Shown: piece after piece, positions 41,792 to 52,004 of the stretch
Numbering within the stretch: position 1 is the first letter of the stretch
Layout: every line of letters begins with the position of its first letter
DNA from: Lachnospiraceae bacterium
Lineage (GTDB): Bacteria > Bacillota > Clostridia > Lachnospirales > Lachnospiraceae
Assembly: GCA_017446125.1 (NCBI GenBank)
Contig: JAFSRL010000022.1
Location: forward strand, 1 to 59,165
Reading direction: 5' to 3'
DNA length: 59,165 bases
Program-made: the position numbers and the translations under genes
Notes under the pieces: generated by a model
Database searches by the model: none
What the model was told of the DNA's origin: nothing
The model's input: only the letters and a program-made list of their open reading frames with translations

Positions 41792-42468
41792 CGTCTCCTG
41801 CGGTTCGCGATGAGGATTAAGCGCAAAAGCTGTAAGATTGCGGCTGCCGCACTCGCGACATACGTCATGGCGGCGGCGCTTAAGACCTTTTTCGAAAGCG
41901 CCACTTCCTGCGGCGCAAGAATGCCCTGTCCGTTCAGCTCGATGAGCGCGCGTCTTGAAGCGTCAAACTCCACGGGCAGCGTCACAAGCTGGAAGAGCAC
42001 AACGCCCACATAGACAAAGACACCGATTTCAACCAAAAAGGGAAGTCCCAGAAAGAGTCCCGCCACAATGATGGGCCAGGCGGCGGCACCCCCGAAGCTT
42101 GCGACCGGTACGATGGCGGTCCGGATGGAAAGCGGCACATAGCCCACATGGTGCTGAATCACATGCCCGCACTCATGCGCCGCGACCCCGAGCGCCGCGA
42201 CAGAGCTTGAGGCGTAAACATCATCCGAAAGGTTGACGGTCTTGGTCCTGGGGTCGTAATGGTCCGTCAGCGACCCCGCGACATGCTGTATCGTCACATC
42301 ATAGATGCCGTTTTGCTGTAAGATTCTTTTTGCGGTCTCCGCACCCGTGACGCCGCTTGCGGAAGCAACACGCGCGTACTTCGCGTAGGTGCTTTTGACA
42401 CGCGCGGACGCAATCATGGAAATGATTGCCGCAATGATCACAAGAATATAGGTCATATCATAATACAT
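41788..42468 (-). CDS. Membrane zinc metallopeptidase (YugP-like)
   Basis: 226 residues. An N-terminal helix (about 5-20) is followed by the domain carrying HECGH (zinc-binding HExxH) near residue 98, then two or three membrane helices. DVTIQHVAGSLTDHYDPRTKTVNLSDDVY is typical of the neutral zinc metallopeptidase family. The third zinc ligand is probably the Glu/Asp of FDASRRAL. Substrates are unknown in the family. It sits between fmt and rsmB, overlapping the latter. Confidence 0.9.
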   Translation of the reverse strand: MYYDMTYILVIIAAIISMIASARVKSTYAKYARVASASGVTGAETAKRILQQNGIYDVTIQHVAGSLTDHYDPRTKTVNLSDDVYASSSVAALGVAAHECGHVIQHHVGYVPLSIRTAIVPVASFGGAAAWPIIVAGLFLGLPFLVEIGVFVYVGVVLFQLVTLPVEFDASRRALIELNGQGILAPQEVALSKKVLSAAAMTYVASAAAAILQLLRLILIANRRRR

Positions 42469-42486
42469 CGCAAGTCCCTCTCTTCG

Positions 42487-43437
42487 TTATCCAAGCACAT
42501 CGCCCGCGCACATAGAGGCACCCAGCAAGAAGTCATGCACCTTCATGCGCTTCTTGCCCGCAAGCTGCACCTCGTCTATGCGCAGCACGCCGTTTCCGCA
42601 CGCAACATAAAAGCTGTCCTTATCGACATGCGCCACCGTTCCGGGTGTTGTTACCGCCTCCGCAAAGGAAGGTATCTCTTCCTTTTCCAGCGCCGCTGCG
42701 TGAAAAATCTTTAAGGTCTTTCCCTTGTAATCCGTAAAGGAGCCTGGCCACGGCGTAAAGGCACGCACCGCGCGCGCAATCGCGCCCGCCTCCTTTGTCC
42801 AGTCAATCTTTCCGGACGCCTTGTCGATCTTGCCCGTCATCGTGGCGTTTTCATGATTTTGTTTGACGCGGGGAAGCTTCCCTTCCTCCAAAAGTAAAAG
42901 CGCTTCCACAATCATCCCTGCACCCAGGACGCTCAACTTCTCAAACAGGCTTCCGCCGGTGTCCTCTGATGTGATGACGACCTCCTTTTGTAAGAGGATG
43001 TCACCCGTATCGCATCCGGCATCCATCGCCATGATTGTGATGCCGGTCTTTTCTGCCCCGTCAAGAATCGCCTGCTGGATGGGGGAAGCCCCGCGCAGCG
43101 CAGGCAGTAACGACGCATGAATGTTGATGCAGCCATGCTTTGGCAAATCTAACACCGCCTGCGGCAAAATCTGTCCGAAGGCGGCAACGACAAAGACATC
43201 CGCGTTTACTTCCGCAAGACGCTTGATTGCTTCCTCCTCGCGCACCTTCACGGGCTGGAACACCTGCAGGTTGTGTGCCAGGGCATATTCCTTCACCGGC
43301 GACATGCTGACCTCGTTTCCGCGCCCCTTCTTTTTGTCCGGCTGCGTCACGACGAGGGCAATCTCATGCCCCGCCTTGTTCAACGCGTCCAGTGCGCCCA
43401 CGGAAAAATCCGGCGTTCCCATAAAAACAATTTTCAT
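42487..43437 (-). CDS. fmt: Methionyl-tRNA formyltransferase
   Basis: 316 residues. The N-terminal MGTPDFSVGAL, the catalytic region INIHASLLPALRGASPIQQAI and DTGDILLQ are conserved, and a C-terminal OB-like domain follows. It formylates initiator Met-tRNA. It overlaps the def stop by ATGA; GAGGAAGCGGA precedes the start. The def-fmt pairing links formylation and deformylation. Confidence 0.98.
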   Translation of the reverse strand: MKIVFMGTPDFSVGALDALNKAGHEIALVVTQPDKKKGRGNEVSMSPVKEYALAHNLQVFQPVKVREEEAIKRLAEVNADVFVVAAFGQILPQAVLDLPKHGCINIHASLLPALRGASPIQQAILDGAEKTGITIMAMDAGCDTGDILLQKEVVITSEDTGGSLFEKLSVLGAGMIVEALLLLEEGKLPRVKQNHENATMTGKIDKASGKIDWTKEAGAIARAVRAFTPWPGSFTDYKGKTLKIFHAAALEKEEIPSFAEAVTTPGTVAHVDKDSFYVACGNGVLRIDEVQLAGKKRMKVHDFLLGASMCAGDVLG

Positions 43438-43937
43438 TCCGCTTCCTCTTCCGCGTTCTGCTCCACGAGATCCTCGTTGTCGACGAGCTCCCCTTCCATC
43501 TTCTCGACATACATGATGCCGTCCAGATGGTCGAGCTCATGGCAGATGGCACGCGCAAGCAGCTCATCACCCTCGAGTTCAAAGGGCTGCATGTCACGGT
43601 CAAACGCCTTCACCTTCACATGGTTCGGGCGCTTCACGATGCCGCTCTTTCCGGGTAAGGACAAACAGCCCTCATACCCTTCCTGCTCGCCGTCCGTCTC
43701 CAAAAGCTCAGGGTTTACAAAAACAAGCGGTTCATCGCCCTCACTCGAAACGTCAATCACGATGATTTTCTTTAAGACGCCCACCTGCGGCGCGGCAAGT
43801 CCCACGCCGCCCGCCTCGTACATCGTCTCTAACATGTCGTCGACGAGCTCCTTTAAGCGCGGCGTCATCTCCTTGACGTCCTTGCAGGGCTTTTCCAAAA
43901 TATCATCGCCGTATTCTCTGATTTGTCTGATTGCCAA
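43434..43937 (-). CDS. def: Peptide deformylase
   Basis: 167 residues. All three motifs are present: GVGLAAPQVG, EGCLSLPG, and the zinc/iron-binding HELDH (ICHELDHLDGIMYVEK). It removes the formyl group from nascent proteins. A roughly 20-residue acidic Glu/Asp-rich tail extends beyond the core. It follows priA by 57 bases. Confidence 0.98.
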   Translation of the reverse strand: MAIRQIREYGDDILEKPCKDVKEMTPRLKELVDDMLETMYEAGGVGLAAPQVGVLKKIIVIDVSSEGDEPLVFVNPELLETDGEQEGYEGCLSLPGKSGIVKRPNHVKVKAFDRDMQPFELEGDELLARAICHELDHLDGIMYVEKMEGELVDNEDLVEQNAEEEAE

Positions 43938-43994
43938 TGCTTTGTCCTTTCTTCAAAAAAATTCCTCAATAAAATAGTATAGCACAATTTCTGT

Positions 43995-46268
43995 TCAATA
44001 ACCTCTGACGGGGTCCAAGTCAAACTGCACCTGGATGCGGCGTTTTGCGGCCTCCCCCGCGGGTGTTTCCAGGTGTGCCTCGAGCACATCCTTCAACCGG
44101 ATTAAGCATTCCGCATCCTTGTGCTTGATGTAAAGCACATAGCGGTAAACGTCATTGATGCGCCCGATGGAGGCTAAGGCAGGACCGATAAACACACAGT
44201 TATCCCCGTCAGAGCGCTCCAATAAAGCGCGGAACTTATTCGCCGCCTCGACACCGTACGCCTCGTTACGCGTCAAAAACTGCACCGCCAGCATGTGTGC
44301 GCCCGGCGGGTAAAGCAGCGCCGTGCGGTAGGCAATCTCTTCCTGATAAAACTGCAAATAATCCTGCGCCGCCGCCGCCTGAATGCTGTAGTGGTCCGGC
44401 CGGTAGGTCTGGATGACGACCTCGCCCTTGCGCGTCCCCCTGCCCGCGCGTCCGGCCGCCTGCGTCAAAAGCTCAAACGTGCGCTCCGCCGCCATATAAT
44501 CCGCGGCGTACAGCGACATGTCCGCGGCGAGGATGCCCATCACGGTCACGTTCGGAAAGTCGTGTCCCTTGACGATCATCTGGGTGCCCACCAGGATATC
44601 CGCTTCCCCTTCCTTGAAGGCGGTCAGGATTTCCTCGTACGAGCCCTTCGTGCGCGTCGTGTCCGCATCCATCCGCAGTACCCGTGCCTTCGGGAAGATT
44701 TTCAAAACCTCCTTCTCCACCTGCTCCGTTCCCGCGCGGAATGCGGAAACATACTTCGACTTACAGGAGGGACATTCCCTGGTCGCCCGTGCTTCGTAGC
44801 CGCAGTAATGACAAAGCAGCCGGTTTCCGGCGTGCGCCGAAAGCGCCACGTCGCAATGCGGACATTCAAACACATACCCGCAGGCACGGCACGAGACAAA
44901 GCCCGCGATGCCCCTGCGGTTCAAAAACAGCATTGCCTGTTCCTTGCGTTCCAGACACTGCGTCAGCTTTTCATACAGTGCACGGGAAAAAATCGAACGG
45001 TTCCCGGCGCGCAGCTCCTCTCTTAAGTCCGCAATCGTAACCTCCGCGAGACTTCCGCCGGTTAAGCGCGTCGTCAACGTGTAGAGCGCATACTCTCCCG
45101 CAAGGGCTCTTGCGTAGGAATCCACGGACGGGGTCGCGCTGCCCAGTACGATGCTTGCGCCGCCCGGCACAATTTTGGAAAGCGCCTTCGCCGCCTCTCT
45201 TGCGTGATACTTGGGCGTGGTTTCACTCTTGTAGGAGCTCTCGTGCTCCTCGTCGATGATGATGAGTCCCAGCTTCGGAAACGGGGTAAAGAGCGCGGAT
45301 CTTGGTCCGATGATGACATCGATTTCCCCCTTGCGCGCACGCTCGAACTGGTCGAAGCGCTCGCCCTTAGACAGGGAGGAATTCATCACGCTCACGCGCT
45401 CGTTGAAGTGCTCATAGAACCGCATCAGGGTCTGGTAGGTCAGCGCGATTTCAGGAATTAATACAATCGCCTGGCAGCCCCGTTGCACGACCTCCTTGAT
45501 GATTTCAATGTAGACCTCTGTCTTGCCGCTGCCGGTGATGCCGTGCAAGAGCGACACACCGCGCTTTCCTTCCGTGAAGTCCTGCATCACCTTATCGACG
45601 ATATGACGCTGCTCAACGCTCAAGGTCACATTCTTTTTCTCCGCGGCCTTGCCGAAGGTCGGATTGCGGTAAACCGTGTCCGTTAAAACACTGATCACAC
45701 CGGCATTGCGCAGGCTGTTTACGGTCTGCGCACTGACGGAGAGCTTTTTTGTCATCAGCTCATACGGAAAGGTTCCTTCCGGATAGCGCAGCATCTCCGT
45801 CAAAAGCCTTGCCTTTGCCTTGAAGTTTTTGCGCTCGCACGCAAGCAAATAGACGCGTGCCTCCTCTTCGTTCATGTTCAGGCGCAGGGTCTTCTTCACC
45901 TGCCCCTTTTCTTTTTTGCTCACAGGCAGCACCGTCTTCAACGCCTGAATCATGGTGGCGCCGTAGGTGTGCTTCATCCATGCGGCAAGCTGCACCATCA
46001 CGGCCTCCGCCGGCAGGTTCTCCTGTTCGATTCCCAGGATTTCCTTCATCTTATCTTCTGCGACCGCATCCTTTGGAAGGTCTTCCCTCGAAGCGTACAA
46101 CGCAACGCAATACCCGAAGCGGATGTTGTTGCCCCTGCCGAAGGGAACCCGCACACATACGCCCGGCCGCAAGATGTTCGAAAGGCGCTCCGGCACCTTG
46201 TATGTGAATGCCCTGTCCACCTTTTCGTGGGAAATATTGATGATGATGCCGGCATACGCTGCGCTCAA
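43995..46268 (-). CDS. priA: Primosomal protein N' (replication-restart helicase)
   Basis: 757 residues. Helicase motifs include GITGSGKTEVYIE (Walker A), IIIDEEHESSYK (DEEH) and QAAGRAGRG; a zinc-binding region contains CRACGYVFECPHCD and CHYCGY...CPSC. It reloads the replisome at stalled forks. The start is TTG 46268, overlapping the murE stop (TTGA) with CAGGA upstream; the sequence INISHEKVDRAFTY from residue 10 fits the family N-terminus. Confidence 0.97.
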   Translation of the reverse strand: MSAAYAGIIINISHEKVDRAFTYKVPERLSNILRPGVCVRVPFGRGNNIRFGYCVALYASREDLPKDAVAEDKMKEILGIEQENLPAEAVMVQLAAWMKHTYGATMIQALKTVLPVSKKEKGQVKKTLRLNMNEEEARVYLLACERKNFKAKARLLTEMLRYPEGTFPYELMTKKLSVSAQTVNSLRNAGVISVLTDTVYRNPTFGKAAEKKNVTLSVEQRHIVDKVMQDFTEGKRGVSLLHGITGSGKTEVYIEIIKEVVQRGCQAIVLIPEIALTYQTLMRFYEHFNERVSVMNSSLSKGERFDQFERARKGEIDVIIGPRSALFTPFPKLGLIIIDEEHESSYKSETTPKYHAREAAKALSKIVPGGASIVLGSATPSVDSYARALAGEYALYTLTTRLTGGSLAEVTIADLREELRAGNRSIFSRALYEKLTQCLERKEQAMLFLNRRGIAGFVSCRACGYVFECPHCDVALSAHAGNRLLCHYCGYEARATRECPSCKSKYVSAFRAGTEQVEKEVLKIFPKARVLRMDADTTRTKGSYEEILTAFKEGEADILVGTQMIVKGHDFPNVTVMGILAADMSLYAADYMAAERTFELLTQAAGRAGRGTRKGEVVIQTYRPDHYSIQAAAAQDYLQFYQEEIAYRTALLYPPGAHMLAVQFLTRNEAYGVEAANKFRALLERSDGDNCVFIGPALASIGRINDVYRYVLYIKHKDAECLIRLKDVLEAHLETPAGEAAKRRIQVQFDLDPVRGY

Positions 46269-47773
46269 GATTCCTGTAGCTCCTTTGCCAGGTCGCGCAC
46301 GATGACGCGCTCGTCCATGGGGTGGCGCACCCCTTTGATTTCCTGATAGTCCTCATGTCCCTTGCCCGCAAGCACGATGACGTCCCCGTCCTCCGCAATT
46401 TTCATCGCGTACCGGATGGCCTCGATGCGGTCGGGCACGGTCACGTAGGAGCCGTGCGTTTTCTTCACACCCGTTTCGATGTCTTTGATGATATCCATGG
46501 GCTCCTCGTCCCTGGGGTTATCGCTTGTGATGATGGTCAGGTCGGAAAGCTTTCCGCTGATCTCGCCCATCTCGTACCGGCGGTCCTTTGCGCGATTGCC
46601 GCCGCAGCCAAAGAGCGTAATGAGTCTTGCGGGGCGGTACTCCTTTAAGGAAAGCAGTAAGCTCTGTAAGCTCATCGCGTTGTGCGCATAGTCAATGATC
46701 ATCGTAAACGGGAACGGTGTCTTCACCATCTCCACGCGCCCCTTGACGTGCGCCTTTAACAGCGCTTCCTTGATCTGGTCAACGTCACAGTGGAAATGTC
46801 TTGCCACGGCAATCGCGCACAGCGCGTTGTACACGGAGAAGCGTCCGGGCGTCGGGCACTTCAACCAGGCACCGTCGAGCGCATCCTGCGCGTGCTTGTC
46901 GTGTAAAGTAAACGCGATGCCCAGCTCACCCGTCTTCCGCGTCAGGGAAATGTCCGTCGCGGTTAGGTCCGCTTCGGTTTCAATCGCGAAGGTTTCGACT
47001 TCACAGGTGTGATGCTTCAGGATTTCTTCCGCGTGCGCGTCGTCCGCATTGACAATGCCCGTGACACACTGTTGAAACAAAAGGCTCTTGCAGTGAAGGT
47101 AATCGTCAAAGTCCTCATGCTCCCCGGTGCCGATGTGATCCGGCTCTAAGTTCGTAAAGATGCCGATGTCAAAGGTAATCGCATCCGAACGGTGGAACTT
47201 CAACGCCTGCGAGGAGACCTCCATGACAACCGCCTTGCAGCCGGCATTCACCATGTCATTCAGGTAGGACTGCAAGAGCATCGACTCCGGTGTCGTGTTG
47301 TGCGCCTTGATGTGCGCATCCCCCACAATGACCTCGATGGTGCCGATGAGCCCCGTCGGGATGCCGGCATTTTCCAGCATGTTCCGCACCATGTAGGTGG
47401 TCGTGGTCTTGCCCTTGGTGCCGGTGATGCCGATCGTTTTAAGTTTCCTTGCCGGGTAGTCAAAGAATGCCGCGGAAACATGCGCCATGGCGACGCGGGT
47501 ATTTGCGGTTTTGATCAGAATCGTTTTGCTGTTCTTTGGCAGCGGCACATCCTCCATCACAAGGACGGCGCAGGCGCCTTTTTCGTAGGCCTCCTCCACG
47601 AAGGCATGACCGTTGCTGTTCAGGCCCTGAATGGCAAAAAACAGACACCCCGCTTCCAGCTTTCTCGAATCGTTGACAAGCGTCTTCACCTGCACGGACG
47701 AAAGCTCTGTGCCTTCGGGTGCGCTCATCACTTCATATTCAATGGTTTCCAGCAGTGTTTTTAAGTCCTTCAT
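46265..47773 (-). CDS. murE: UDP-MurNAc-tripeptide synthetase, meso-diaminopimelate-adding type
   Basis: 502 residues. ATP-binding motif GTKGKTTTTYMV, central FTNLEPDHIGTGEHEDFDDY and the specificity motif SDNPRDEEP are visible. The DNPR sequence is the signature of enzymes adding meso-diaminopimelate rather than lysine. It is separated from the murD-mraY cluster. AAGGA lies before the ATG; a 154-base gap upstream holds the recJ terminator-like hairpin and an AT-rich possible promoter. Confidence 0.97.
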   Translation of the reverse strand: MKDLKTLLETIEYEVMSAPEGTELSSVQVKTLVNDSRKLEAGCLFFAIQGLNSNGHAFVEEAYEKGACAVLVMEDVPLPKNSKTILIKTANTRVAMAHVSAAFFDYPARKLKTIGITGTKGKTTTTYMVRNMLENAGIPTGLIGTIEVIVGDAHIKAHNTTPESMLLQSYLNDMVNAGCKAVVMEVSSQALKFHRSDAITFDIGIFTNLEPDHIGTGEHEDFDDYLHCKSLLFQQCVTGIVNADDAHAEEILKHHTCEVETFAIETEADLTATDISLTRKTGELGIAFTLHDKHAQDALDGAWLKCPTPGRFSVYNALCAIAVARHFHCDVDQIKEALLKAHVKGRVEMVKTPFPFTMIIDYAHNAMSLQSLLLSLKEYRPARLITLFGCGGNRAKDRRYEMGEISGKLSDLTIITSDNPRDEEPMDIIKDIETGVKKTHGSYVTVPDRIEAIRYAMKIAEDGDVIVLAGKGHEDYQEIKGVRHPMDERVIVRDLAKELQES

Positions 47774-47898
47774 GCTAAAATTTCCTTTTCCGTTTCACAA
47801 TTTCATCACATTTTGAACACAAAATCACTTTATAATGAGGTTCATAGATAGAGAATCAGGCGTCCTGTCTGGTTTTCTGTCTCCCCCTCATAAGAAAG

Positions 47899-47933
47899 CC
47901 ATAAAGGCGCTGTCTAACCGCAGGTCTTTATGG
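47899..47933 (-). terminator. Weak terminator-like hairpin after recJ
   Basis: CCATAAAG (47933-47926) and CTTTATGG (47906-47899) form an 8-bp stem with a 19-base loop, followed by CTTTCTTAT. The recJ stop codon lies inside the first arm. The T-run is interrupted, so function is uncertain. Confidence 0.4.
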
Positions 47934-49694
47934 TTTTCGCTTATAATCCCGTAAAATAAACTGCACCGAAGTCTCGCCGCGGTAAACGTTGCGGTTCGCC
48001 TCATAGACCGCGTTGATTGTAACCGGGGGCTTTTCTTCCAGCATCGAAAACAGCTCCTCCACGTCCGAAAACCGCATCAGGGTGTGCATCTTCCCCTGAT
48101 CGTCCCTGACGCTGAAGCGTCCCATCGAGGCATCCCGTCCGATGCGCACGCCTTTTTCAAGTGTCAAATCGCGCGTTACAAACAAGGGCTTCGGGTTCCC
48201 GTTGCCAAAGGGCTCCAGACAGGAAAACTCCTCCACCAGCGGCAGCGTCATATAGGAAAGCGGCAGCTCCATATCGATGTGCAGCGTCTCCGTAAAGTCG
48301 TCCTCAGTTAAGTTACAAGACGCGTTTAAACGGTTTGTGAGCGCCGCGACATCCTTTTGCGCAAGCGTCATGCCCGCCGCCATTTTGTGCCCGCCGAATT
48401 TCACGAACAGGTCCGCGCATTTGGAAAGCCCTTCAAACATGTGATAGCTTTCAATCGAGCGGCCGCTGCCCTTGACCATCTTCACCTCGCCCTCTTCCCC
48501 GAGGGCATCCGTCAACACAATCACCGGACGGAAAAACTTCTCCCGGATTCGTCCCGCGACAATGCCCGCGATGGACTCGTGACAGTCCGGAAGGTAAAGA
48601 ACAAGAATCTTTAATGCCGGCTGTTCCTTCAACAGGTTCTGCGCAAGCGCCGTTGCCTCTTCGGTTGCTTTCGCTGTCATCTCCTTGCGGCTGTCATTCA
48701 ATTCCTTTAGGTCCGTCGCGATCTGTACCGCATGCGCCTCGCTTGTGGCTTCAAACAGTGACAGCGCGCGCTTCGCCGTATCCAGTCTTCCGGAGGCATT
48801 CAGGCAGGGCCCCAAAACAAAGCCCAGGTGATACGCACTGATGCCTGCCGCATCAAGACCCGTCACATTAATCAACGCCTTCAATCCGTGATTTGTGGTC
48901 GTTGCCATTTCCAAAAGCCCCCGGCGCACGATGCCGCGGTTTTCATCGACCAGCTCCATCACGTCGCAGACCGTCGCAAGCGCCGTAAAGGGCTGCAGGC
49001 TTTTTAAGCACCGCTTCGATGCTTCTGCGCCGTAGGGCGCGTTGCCTTCCTTTACATCCTCCGCAAACAGAACCTCTAACAGCTTGTACGCGACGACCGC
49101 GCCGCAGATTCCTTCAAACGGATAGGAACAGTCGCTGCGTTTGGGATTGACCACCGCATCCGCCTGCGGCAGGATGTCGTTTCCTGCCTCATCCTTTTGC
49201 ACCTCGTGATGGTCCGTCACGAGAATCTTCATGCCTTTTTCGCGGGCGCTTAAGACCGCGTCATGCGCGGCAATCCCGTTGTCGCAGGTTAAAATCAACG
49301 CGATGTCGTCCGCAAAGGCATCCGCAACGAGGTTCGTGTTCAACCCGTAGCCGTCCCTGATACGCTCGGGCAGTACAACATCGACTAAAAATCCCGCAAA
49401 GGTAAGCCCCGCCTTTAAAATGTAGGAGGAGCAAATCCCGTCCACGTCGTAATCCCCGATGATGCGGACGCGGCCCTGTTCTTCACGGCATTTCAGCAGC
49501 TCGCTTGCCGCCGTTACAACATCCTTCAAGCCATACGCGTCATGCCCTGCGTCATCGTGTAAAAACTTCGCCGCCTCCTCCATAGAAACAACTCCCCTGT
49601 TACGGACGAGCCGTGCCGTAACCGGGGAGATGTGAAATTCGTTTGCCCAGGCTTCAAAGTCCGCTTTCTTCGCGGCAACCATCCAGTTAGCCAT
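47928..49694 (-). CDS. recJ: Single-stranded-DNA exonuclease RecJ
   Basis: 588 residues. The DHH phosphoesterase motifs are GDYDVDGICSSYIL, LTCDNGIAAHDAV and TDHHEV; a DHHA1 domain with GSGRSIESYHMFEGL and GGHKMAAGMTL follows, then an OB-fold. It degrades ssDNA 5' to 3' in repair and recombination. ATG 49694 (MANWMV) is chosen because AAAAGGAAA lies before it; a start at 49712 would overlap the secDF stop. Its neighbour secDF is common in Firmicutes. Confidence 0.96.
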   Translation of the reverse strand: MANWMVAAKKADFEAWANEFHISPVTARLVRNRGVVSMEEAAKFLHDDAGHDAYGLKDVVTAASELLKCREEQGRVRIIGDYDVDGICSSYILKAGLTFAGFLVDVVLPERIRDGYGLNTNLVADAFADDIALILTCDNGIAAHDAVLSAREKGMKILVTDHHEVQKDEAGNDILPQADAVVNPKRSDCSYPFEGICGAVVAYKLLEVLFAEDVKEGNAPYGAEASKRCLKSLQPFTALATVCDVMELVDENRGIVRRGLLEMATTTNHGLKALINVTGLDAAGISAYHLGFVLGPCLNASGRLDTAKRALSLFEATSEAHAVQIATDLKELNDSRKEMTAKATEEATALAQNLLKEQPALKILVLYLPDCHESIAGIVAGRIREKFFRPVIVLTDALGEEGEVKMVKGSGRSIESYHMFEGLSKCADLFVKFGGHKMAAGMTLAQKDVAALTNRLNASCNLTEDDFTETLHIDMELPLSYMTLPLVEEFSCLEPFGNGNPKPLFVTRDLTLEKGVRIGRDASMGRFSVRDDQGKMHTLMRFSDVEELFSMLEEKPPVTINAVYEANRNVYRGETSVQFILRDYKRKP

Positions 49695-49708
49695 GTTGTT
49701 TCCTTTTA

Positions 49709-51937
49709 TCAATCAGCACGGGCTGTCGCTGATCGAAGGTCATACCACAACGGTGACGCGATAAAGATCGATGAGTAGGTACCGGCGACGACACCCGCCA
49801 TCAACGGCAGCGCGAAGTCCCGGATGTCCTTCACCCCGAAGAGGAAGAGCATAAACACCATCACAAAGGTCGTCAAAGAGGTGAACAGGGATCTTGTCAG
49901 CGTCTGTGAGACGGAGCTGTTCACGACCTCCTGCAAACCGCCCCGCGAGGAAGCGCCGCCCATGTTCTCACGCACACGGTCGAAGGTGACGATCGTGTTG
50001 TTGATGGAGTAACCGATGATCGTCAAAACGCAGGCGATGAAGGTGCTGCCCACACCGATTCTCGAAACCGCGTAAGCGGCAATCACAACCAGCGCGTCGT
50101 GCACCAGCGCGATGATTGCGCTCGCGCCGAACTTGAAGTCCTTAAACCGGATGCGGATATAGAATAACATCAATACCAACGCCACGATGACCGCGATGGT
50201 TGCGTCACGCTGCATCTCGTCGGAGATGGTCGCGGAAATGGTTTCCGCGGTTACGTTTGCTTCCGCCACGCCGTAATCGCTTTCCAACATCTCGCTGATT
50301 GCGGTCCGCTGCGCCGCGGAAAGCGGAACGGTCTTGAAGATGACCTCGTTGCCGCCGGACACTGTCTGTGTCTGGACGGTCGGAACCGAGGCGACCTCCC
50401 TGATCTTGGGAACCACCTCGTTGTCAAGCGCCTCCGTCGTCCAGGGTTCGTTGAAGGTGACGCTTGTCGCGGTGCCGCCCACAAAGTCAAGGTTGTAATT
50501 CAAGGCGCCCTTGCCCTGCGAGAAGTTCATTGCCATCACGGCAACACCCGCCAGGATGACCGCAACGGAAATGCCGTAGAACATCTTGCGCTTGCCCACA
50601 AAGTCGAACTTACCCGGCTCCTTCGCGCGGCCGTAAAGCGATTCCGCGGAAAAGCCCATGTCATGCAGAAGGCTCATCAACGCTCTGGAAATAAAGAGTG
50701 CCGTGATCATCGACGTGATGATACCGATGAAGAGCGTTAAGGCAAAGCCCTTGACGGAACCGGTCCCCAAAAAGTACAGAACCGCCGCGGCAATGATGGT
50801 TGTGATATTGCCGTCCAAAATTGCGGAAAGCGCCTTCTTGTAACCTGATTGCATGGAGGCCTTCACGCCCTTGCCCAGCGCGATTTCCTCACGGATACGC
50901 GCAAAGATCAAAACGTTCGCGTCCACCGCCATACCGATGGAAAGGATGATACCGGCGATGCCCGGAAGCGTTAAGGTAACGTCAAACGCAGAAAGTAAAA
51001 TCACCATCAACGAGCCGTAGAAGCCCAGCGCCAAAGAGGCCGCAAGACCCATCAGGCGGTATACGATGAGCATGAACAAAATGATGCAGACAAACCCAAT
51101 CACCGCCGCCTTCAGGGAGGTGTTGATTGCGTTCGCGCCAAGCTGCGCGCCCACAACATTCGAACGTAATTCTTCCAGGGAGACTTTGAGTCCGCCGATG
51201 CGGATGGTGCTTGCCAGCTGCTCCGCACGCTCAAAGGTAAAGCTTCCCTCGATGATCGCGTTGCCGTCGGGGATGGCATTGCGGACCGTGGGTGCGGAGA
51301 TGATCTCCCCGTCATAATAGATGCCGATTGTCTCTTTGCTCGTTGCCGCTTCCGCGGTTGCCTTTGCGAACGCCTCCTTGCCGTTGTCGTTGAACCGTAA
51401 TTCCACGACCGGCTGCTGGTTGGTCGAATTGCCGGAGGACTGGTAAACGACACGCGCGCTCGCGACATCGCTGCCCTCTAAAATGACACTGCCCTCTTCC
51501 TTCATCTCCTCAATCGTCTTTGCGGGTGTCAAAAGAAACGCGTCATAGTTGTCCGTACCGGACGGATCCTTTTGCTTGATGAAATAAAGATTGCCGGGCT
51601 GCCCCAGTTCTTCCAAAATCGTATTCGCATCCGTCACACCCGGAATCTCGATGTTGATGCGGTTCATGCCTTCCTGATAGACCTGCGCCTCCGTCGAGTA
51701 AACGTCGACACGGCGCTGCAGCTTGTAAATCGTGTCCGACATATCTTCCGCGGAAGGTGCCTCCTCGCCGGTGACGCCGTACGTAATGGAAACGCCGCCC
51801 GCAAGGTCAAGCCCCAGGTCGATACTCGATAACGAACCGGACTTGTCCGCACCCAGTCCGTAATACGCGGTATAGACAAATCCGGCGAGCAAAGCCATCA
51901 ATAATAAAAATAAAATTGTTGCAGTTCCTTTTTTCAT
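49709..51937 (-). CDS. secDF: Fused protein-export membrane protein SecDF
   Basis: 742 residues with SecD (1 to about 430) and SecF (about 445 to 742) in one chain, as in Bacillus. Twelve membrane helices are expected. SecD markers: GLDLAGGVSITYGV and the AGIILSIGMAVDANVLIFARI segment (read as GMAVDANVLIF); SecF markers: NLDFVGGTATSV and TIIGYSINNTIVTFDRVREN. It uses the proton or sodium gradient to pull exported proteins. GGAGG lies 12 bases before the ATG. Confidence 0.98.
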   Translation of the reverse strand: MKKGTATILFLLLMALLAGFVYTAYYGLGADKSGSLSSIDLGLDLAGGVSITYGVTGEEAPSAEDMSDTIYKLQRRVDVYSTEAQVYQEGMNRINIEIPGVTDANTILEELGQPGNLYFIKQKDPSGTDNYDAFLLTPAKTIEEMKEEGSVILEGSDVASARVVYQSSGNSTNQQPVVELRFNDNGKEAFAKATAEAATSKETIGIYYDGEIISAPTVRNAIPDGNAIIEGSFTFERAEQLASTIRIGGLKVSLEELRSNVVGAQLGANAINTSLKAAVIGFVCIILFMLIVYRLMGLAASLALGFYGSLMVILLSAFDVTLTLPGIAGIILSIGMAVDANVLIFARIREEIALGKGVKASMQSGYKKALSAILDGNITTIIAAAVLYFLGTGSVKGFALTLFIGIITSMITALFISRALMSLLHDMGFSAESLYGRAKEPGKFDFVGKRKMFYGISVAVILAGVAVMAMNFSQGKGALNYNLDFVGGTATSVTFNEPWTTEALDNEVVPKIREVASVPTVQTQTVSGGNEVIFKTVPLSAAQRTAISEMLESDYGVAEANVTAETISATISDEMQRDATIAVIVALVLMLFYIRIRFKDFKFGASAIIALVHDALVVIAAYAVSRIGVGSTFIACVLTIIGYSINNTIVTFDRVRENMGGASSRGGLQEVVNSSVSQTLTRSLFTSLTTFVMVFMLFLFGVKDIRDFALPLMAGVVAGTYSSIFIASPLWYDLRSATARAD

Positions 51938-52004
51938 GTCTTTAAAAAACCTCCGTATATCTGTTCGAGCTTTGGAAAAAGCTTACCGTCAAGTATAGCA
52001 CAGT

